Source: Rudanella paleaurantiibacter
GTDB taxonomy: Bacteria; Bacteroidota; Bacteroidia; Cytophagales; Spirosomataceae
NCBI RefSeq assembly: GCF_009184635.1
Contig: NZ_WELI01000008.1
Location: forward strand, 62,001-126,000
Length of the DNA stretch: 64,000 nucleotides
Reading direction: 5' to 3'
Both the position numbers and the translations under genes were made by a program. The notes under the pieces were generated by a model. That model had not been told where the DNA came from. It saw nothing but the letters and a program-made list of their open reading frames with translations, and did not search any database. Below, piece after piece: positions 59,516-64,000 of this stretch. How positions within the stretch are numbered: the first letter of the stretch is position 1; each line of letters starts with the position of its first letter.

Positions 59516-60902
59516 AGCCACACTGCTGGCTGGGGCCACCCTGAGCCTGCTGGCTTGCCAGGAACCCAGTGAAATTGGATTGGCGCCCACTACTCCGGTG
59601 GGCGTTTTTTTCAGCGATACCTTCTCGGTTGAGCGCTCGACGGTCCTGCTCGACTCGGTACAGAGCAATGGCCTGAGCGGGTTGCTCACCGGCCGATATA
59701 CCGACCCCATTTTCGGAAAAGGGCAGGCCGCTTCGTTTGCCCGGCTGGAGCTGAGCACGGCTTTTACGGTAGTCGACAAAGACAAAAACGTGATTCCGAC
59801 CGCGCAAATCGTGTACGACTCTACCCGGCTGGTGATGTCGTTGCAGCGCGAAAGCGGCTTCTCCTATTTCTATGGCGATACGCTGGTGCCGCAACAGCTA
59901 ACCGTACACCGGCTGACCGAAGATATTGGTACGGCTAACTATGATATTCGGAACCGAATTGGCTACGAGACACAGCCGCTTGCCCGGTTTACGGTACGGC
60001 CTCGGCCGCGCACCACAACCGGTGATACAGCCCTGATTGCCCGCCTGCCCGACGCCATTGGGCAGGATCTGATCAAGTTAGCCAATACTGAGGAGGGGAG
60101 AGATGCGACTAAGTTTCTGGCTATGAACAAGAAAGGCCTTGCTGTGGTAACCTCCACCGACCGGGCTTCGCTGTTTCAGTTGTCGCGCTTCTCGTACATT
60201 GCGGTGTACTACCACGTACAGGGCGATACCACGGCGAGTTCGTACGGATTTTTCCTGTCGGGCAACCGGTTTACGAACCTGACCGTCGACCGGGCGGGTA
60301 CGCCATTGGCGGGGCTCCGGGCCGGGCAGGCCTTGCCGTCGTCGGCCACCAACGGCCGGACGTTTGTACAGCCTATGACGGGTGTAACTACCCGCCTGAC
60401 TTTCCCGAGTTTGTTGTCGATTGAGGAAAACCGGCGTGTGGGTATCAATCGGGCCGATCTGGTGATTACACCGACCCAACCGGATGGTACGTTTCCGGGG
60501 GGAGGTTTGCCACCGTACATTGCTCTGGCAGAGGCTAACGGGTTTCAGATTGCCCGCTCGTCGCCCAACCGGTTGGTGCAATTGGTGCCGATCTTCCCTG
60601 GGGTGGCTATCAATACAACTGAGACGTCGTTTTACAGCCCGCAGGTGGTTACCTATAACAGCCGCACACGCGATTATACAATCAACATGACGGGCTACAT
60701 ACAGGCGATTCTGGCGGGTAAGCGACCCAATAACGGACTGTATTTGCTGACCCCCATCAGTAGCGATATTGGACCGGTATCACCGCAGGGTGCTTTGCAG
60801 CCGTCGCGCCAGCAGATTTACCTGAACGACCGGGTTCAGCGGATGCTGCTGGATGGGAAGGCCAGTGCTAAACTGGTGTTGTTCTTTACGTCGTCAAACT
60901 AA
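59427..60902 (+). CDS. DUF4270 family lipoprotein
   Basis: A DUF4270 protein of 491 residues from ATG 59427. The lipobox is LGKATLLAGATLSLLAC. It has a beta-rich body with the conserved region ARLELSTAF ... DSTRLVMSLQR ... GIAVNTTE-like strands. The ATG would overlap the preceding gene by 89 bases and give a 44-residue leader. A TTG at 59472 would give a 29-residue leader, more usual for a lipoprotein. Function is unknown; the gene is always found near glmS and the starch-synthase-like gene in this group. Confidence 0.85.
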   Translation: MTSPTTNSVLTKTKILPTGTSTSTRNWLGKATLLAGATLSLLACQEPSEIGLAPTTPVGVFFSDTFSVERSTVLLDSVQSNGLSGLLTGRYTDPIFGKGQAASFARLELSTAFTVVDKDKNVIPTAQIVYDSTRLVMSLQRESGFSYFYGDTLVPQQLTVHRLTEDIGTANYDIRNRIGYETQPLARFTVRPRPRTTTGDTALIARLPDAIGQDLIKLANTEEGRDATKFLAMNKKGLAVVTSTDRASLFQLSRFSYIAVYYHVQGDTTASSYGFFLSGNRFTNLTVDRAGTPLAGLRAGQALPSSATNGRTFVQPMTGVTTRLTFPSLLSIEENRRVGINRADLVITPTQPDGTFPGGGLPPYIALAEANGFQIARSSPNRLVQLVPIFPGVAINTTETSFYSPQVVTYNSRTRDYTINMTGYIQAILAGKRPNNGLYLLTPISSDIGPVSPQGALQPSRQQIYLNDRVQRMLLDGKASAKLVLFFTSSN

Positions 60903-60919
60903 ATGTGAGTACATAGTTT

Positions 60920-60959
60920 GCCCCGACTGGCCTCCGAAACAGGCCAGCCGGGGCTTTTT
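60920..60959 (+). terminator. Terminator after DUF4270
   Basis: 14-bp stem GCCCCGACTGGCCT against its complement with one mismatch, followed by five T. The rest of the 292-base gap up to glmS has no gene and no glmS ribozyme fold that I can see. Confidence 0.75.
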
Positions 60960-61194
60960 ATTTCCTTAAACATGACCGGGTTGCCATGATCGGGTCGGTT
61001 TAGACCGCCGAAACTCGTTATTTTACACCCCGAACGGCCGCTATAAACGACCGATTAGCTCAACTTAAGTAGTGCATCGTTTCGATTTCCAGAGCCGGGT
61101 ATTAGCTTGCCTTGGGCAACTTGTTCATTATGAATGAGTTGACGAAAAGGCCTGGAGTTCAGAAACGAAAAACCAAAAAACACTTTTTAAAACC

Positions 61195-63033
61195 ATGTGC
61201 GGAATTGTGGCATATGTGGGACACCGCGAAGCGGCTCCCCTGGTCCTGAAGGGCCTCAAACGACTGGAATATCGCGGGTACGACAGCGCAGGAATTGCCC
61301 TGCTCAACGGAAACGGCCTGAAGGTTTATAAGAAAAAAGGGAAGGTAACCGATCTGGAGGGTGAACTCGCTGGTAAGGAGTTACACGCGACTATTGGCAT
61401 GGGGCACACCCGCTGGGCTACCCACGGCGAACCCAACGATGCCAATGCGCACCCGCACTATTCGTTTCACCGGAAGCTGGCCATTATCCACAACGGGATT
61501 ATTGAAAACTACGCGGCCATCAAGAAAAGCCTGCTGGCCAAAGGGCGTGAATTTCGGTCGGAGACGGATACCGAAGTCCTGATTCAGTTTATCGAAGACA
61601 TTCAGGAGAATACTGGGTCGTCGCTGGAGGAAGCCGTTCGGCTGGCGTTGCAGGAGGTTGTGGGGGCCTATGCCATCGTGGTGATTTCGGAAGATAATCC
61701 CACGCAGTTGGTAGCCGCCCGGAAAGGCAGCCCGCTGGTGATTGGGGTGGGCGAAAACGAGTTTTTCTTTGCGTCGGATGCCTCGCCCATTATCGAATAC
61801 ACCAAAGATGTGGTGTACCTCGACGATTACGAAATTGCCGTGGTGCGCGAAGGCGAACTGAAAATTGTGACGCTCGAAAACGCCGAAAAAACACCCTACG
61901 TGCAAAAGGTAGAGCTGGAGCTGGAAGCCATCGAGAAAGGCGGCTTCGATCACTTCATGCTCAAGGAGATTTTTGAGCAGCCGCGTTCTATTGCCGACTC
62001 CATGCGCGGGCGCGTTAACGCCGACGAAGGAACCCTGCAGCTGGGTGGCCTGCGCGATTACATGGACAAACTGGCTAAGTCGAAGCGGATTGTGATTGTG
62101 GGTTGTGGCACGTCGTGGCACGCGGGGCTGGTGGCCGAGTACATTTTTGAAGAATTGGCCCGGATTCCGGTCGAGGTGGAGTACGCGTCGGAGTTCCGGT
62201 ATCGCAACCCGATTATCAAAGAGGGGGATATTGTAATTGCTATTTCGCAATCGGGCGAAACGGCGGATACGCTGGCGGCTATTGAGCTGGCTAAATCGAA
62301 AGGGGCAACCATTTTTGGCGTTTGTAACGTGGTGGGCTCGTCGATTGCCCGGGCCACGCACGCGGGGGCTTACACGCACGCTGGTCCCGAAATCGGGGTG
62401 GCGAGTACCAAGGCGTTTACAGCGCAGGTGACTGTGCTGACCTTGATGGCCCTGGCCGCGGCTCAGCGCAAAGGCACCATTTCCGACTCGCTGTTCCGGC
62501 AGTTGCTGGCTGAGCTGGAAAGTATTCCGGCCAAAGTGGAGCGGGTATTGCAGGCCGCCGACAAGGTGAAAGAGATTGCCCGCATTTTTACGTACGCCCG
62601 CAATTTCATCTATCTGGGCCGGGGGCTCAACTTCCCCGTGGCGCTCGAAGGGGCTCTGAAACTGAAAGAAATCAGCTATATCCACGCCGAAGGTTATCCG
62701 GCTGCCGAGATGAAGCACGGCCCGATTGCCCTTATCGACGAGGATATGCCGGTGGTGGTCAATGCTACGCAGGACAGCTCGTACGAGAAAGTGGTATCGA
62801 ATATTCAGGAGGTGAAAGCCCGCAAGGGCCGGGTTATCGCCATCACGACAGAAGGAGATACCAACCTGCCCGGTATGGTCGATTTTGTGATCGAGATTCC
62901 GAAGGTGCACGAGATTCTGATGCCGCTTGTATCGGTGATTCCGTTGCAGTTACTGGCTTACGACATCGCTGTGCTACGCGGTCGCAACGTGGATCAGCCC
63001 CGCAACCTGGCCAAGTCGGTAACGGTGGAATAA
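61195..63033 (+). CDS. glmS: Glucosamine-fructose-6-phosphate aminotransferase (isomerising)
   Basis: A 612-residue GlmS that makes glucosamine-6-phosphate from fructose-6-phosphate and glutamine for cell wall and LPS. The glutaminase domain begins with the N-terminal nucleophile Cys (MCGIVAYVGHREAAPLVLKG), with HTRWATHGEPNDANAHPH and SETDTEVLIQ. Two SIS domains follow: IVGCGTSWHAG and AISQSGETADTL, then SYIHAEGYPAAEMKHGPIAL and the C-terminus NLAKSVTVE. Length and start are standard. Confidence 0.98.
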   Translation: MCGIVAYVGHREAAPLVLKGLKRLEYRGYDSAGIALLNGNGLKVYKKKGKVTDLEGELAGKELHATIGMGHTRWATHGEPNDANAHPHYSFHRKLAIIHNGIIENYAAIKKSLLAKGREFRSETDTEVLIQFIEDIQENTGSSLEEAVRLALQEVVGAYAIVVISEDNPTQLVAARKGSPLVIGVGENEFFFASDASPIIEYTKDVVYLDDYEIAVVREGELKIVTLENAEKTPYVQKVELELEAIEKGGFDHFMLKEIFEQPRSIADSMRGRVNADEGTLQLGGLRDYMDKLAKSKRIVIVGCGTSWHAGLVAEYIFEELARIPVEVEYASEFRYRNPIIKEGDIVIAISQSGETADTLAAIELAKSKGATIFGVCNVVGSSIARATHAGAYTHAGPEIGVASTKAFTAQVTVLTLMALAAAQRKGTISDSLFRQLLAELESIPAKVERVLQAADKVKEIARIFTYARNFIYLGRGLNFPVALEGALKLKEISYIHAEGYPAAEMKHGPIALIDEDMPVVVNATQDSSYEKVVSNIQEVKARKGRVIAITTEGDTNLPGMVDFVIEIPKVHEILMPLVSVIPLQLLAYDIAVLRGRNVDQPRNLAKSVTVE

Positions 63034-63069
63034 ATTTTGTAAATTGCCTTGGGCATAAACAGCAGCGAT

Positions 63070-63636
63070 ATGGAGACGATCACCAAACCGATGACGTATG
63101 AAGAGTTCCGGGCAATGGAGTTTTCGGCCGAAGAGGAGAAAGCGAACGTCTTTGAACTAATAGATGGCGAAATCGTGGCCAAAAATCATCCTACCGCAAC
63201 TCATCAGAGTGTATTGCTTGAATTAGCAGTACTTGTCAAAAACTTTTTGAGCACCACTAAATCCGGCAAAGCATTTATCGCCCCGTTTGGCGTGGTACCA
63301 GAGCCGAATACCGACGTTCAGCCAGATCTGTTTGTGCTGCTCGACGCCAACTTGCCCAATTTGCAGGAAGACGGGTTCTTTGGCGCTCCTGATCTGGTGG
63401 TAGAGATTATTTCGCCTTCGTCTATCCGGCTCGACCGCAATACCAAGTTCAAGCTCTATGAGCGAACAGGCGTGGCCGAGTACTGGATTGTTGACCCGCG
63501 TAACCAGAGTATCGAGGTGTACGGCCGCACAACCGCCGGGTTCGACCTGGTTTCGTTTGCCGCCGAGAGCGGTACCGTTGAGTCCGGTGTGCTGGCTGGC
63601 TTGAGCGTAGATGTAACAGCGGTTTTTGCCGGGTAG
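63070..63636 (+). CDS. Uma2 family (PD-(D/E)XK-like) protein
   Basis: A 188-residue member of the Uma2/DUF820 family. ITKPMTYEEFRAMEFSAEEE, then FELIDGEIVAKNHPTATHQS, VQPDLFVLLDANL, LVVEIISPSSIRLDRNTKFK and GVAEYWIVDPRNQSIEVY. The D-EII-K arrangement is the PD-(D/E)XK nuclease core. I start at ATG 63070; an in-frame TTG at 63049 is less likely. The role of these proteins is not known. Confidence 0.9.
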   Translation: METITKPMTYEEFRAMEFSAEEEKANVFELIDGEIVAKNHPTATHQSVLLELAVLVKNFLSTTKSGKAFIAPFGVVPEPNTDVQPDLFVLLDANLPNLQEDGFFGAPDLVVEIISPSSIRLDRNTKFKLYERTGVAEYWIVDPRNQSIEVYGRTTAGFDLVSFAAESGTVESGVLAGLSVDVTAVFAG

Positions 63637-63765
63637 GGCACCGTGAATCGTTTATTGAGGTCGGCTGGGGAATTTCCCGGTCGACCTTTTTTTTCGGACT
63701 CAGGCAACCCTTCGGCCGGTTGCTGCATTTCTGCTATTGAAACCTGTTTATCCAGCTAACGTCCG

Positions 63766-64000
63766 ATGCTCCAACAACTGATCGAACAATGCCAGCTTGG
63801 CAACGGCTTCGCCCAACGGCGGCTGTACGATCAGTATGCCAATCGATTGTTCCGGATTGGGTTGCGGTACGTGCGGCACGATGCTGATGCCGAAGAGGTG
63901 CTGATGAATGCGTTTCTGAAAATATTCAGAAGCCTGCACGGGTTTGTGTACCGCGACGATAAAGCGCTGGAAGCCTGGATGAAACGTGTGGTGACCAACG
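63766..64000 (+). CDS. ECF-type RNA polymerase sigma factor, 3-prime cut by window edge
   Basis: 78 residues are visible: LQQLIEQCQLGNGFAQRRLY, then DQYANRLFRIGLRYVRHDAD, AEEVLMNAFLKIFRSLHGFV and KALEAWMKRVVTN. This is sigma region 2 with its core-binding helices. Regions 3-4 lie beyond the window. No anti-sigma gene can be seen. Confidence 0.88.
   Translation, partial: MLQQLIEQCQLGNGFAQRRLYDQYANRLFRIGLRYVRHDADAEEVLMNAFLKIFRSLHGFVYRDDKALEAWMKRVVTN

Noticed and set aside
60903-61194. Possible glmS ribozyme
   Set aside because: The gap has no recognisable glmS ribozyme core; these are mostly found in Firmicutes.
61381-62910. 509-residue minus-strand frame inside glmS
   Set aside because: Antisense shadow of a certain gene; His/Arg/Asn-rich composition without domains.

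Overview
This window is chromosomal DNA of a Bacteroidota bacterium of the order Cytophagales, most likely Spirosoma or a close relative. The evidence is gene content: a T9SS type A C-terminal sorting domain, DUF5683, DUF4270, DUF983, NIPSNAP and Gfo/Idh proteins with Tat-like leaders, a Bacteroidota-type LepB, and the order panC / starch-synthase-like gene / DUF4270 / glmS. Promoters of the form TTG-N20/21-TAnnTTTG are also visible. No rRNA or standard tRNA gene was seen.

Layout. 1-4190: end of an M1 aminopeptidase, an AraC regulator, a DUF983 protein and a NIPSNAP protein. 4255-15031: a tightly packed eight-gene minus-strand operon of envelope proteins (inner-membrane protein, lipoproteins, OmpA-like protein, and a 1185-residue T9SS-secreted Ig-like protein at the end). 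15367-41007: mostly housekeeping genes (parA-parB-DUF5683-dapB-lepB, ung, apaG, a DEAD-box helicase, an NYN-cold-shock fusion, hisB, plsC-like, lpxB, queD, hldD, an S8 protease, pepP, a TetR regulator, panC). 58706-64000: starch synthase-like gene, DUF4270 lipoprotein, glmS, Uma2 and the start of an ECF sigma factor.

The unusual region is 41121-58638, a 17.5-kb integrated element between two copies of a 14-bp direct repeat (TTTATGATTGAAAT). It sits in the divergent promoter region of panC and the starch-synthase-like gene. It has a tyrosine recombinase at one end and an XRE repressor at the other. It encodes a three-motif HUH rolling-circle Rep with an SSB, and lysis functions (GH24 lysozyme, spanin-like overlapping pair, small membrane protein, transglycosylase). 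It also carries large carbohydrate-facing proteins (TIM-barrel-like, beta-rich and beta-helix) and at least five small proteins that end in a transmembrane helix plus basic tail. I see no terminase, portal, tail tube, packaging ATPase or Zot. My reading is a temperate phage with HUH replication and a membrane-rich virion, outside the tailed phages and not an ordinary inovirus; its nearest known analogues may be FLiP / Cellulophaga phi48:2-type viruses. Three features inside it look new to me: a CCCTAAACCC-like motif in front of about ten of its genes, at exactly 9 nt from the start codon in four; an annexin-like repeat in a membrane protein; and a compact 65-nt tRNA-shaped RNA.

Across the chromosomal part (not seen in the element) many intergenic regions hold degenerate repeats with strict 7-bp periodicity, often as inverted arms. 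They do not share one sequence but share the period.
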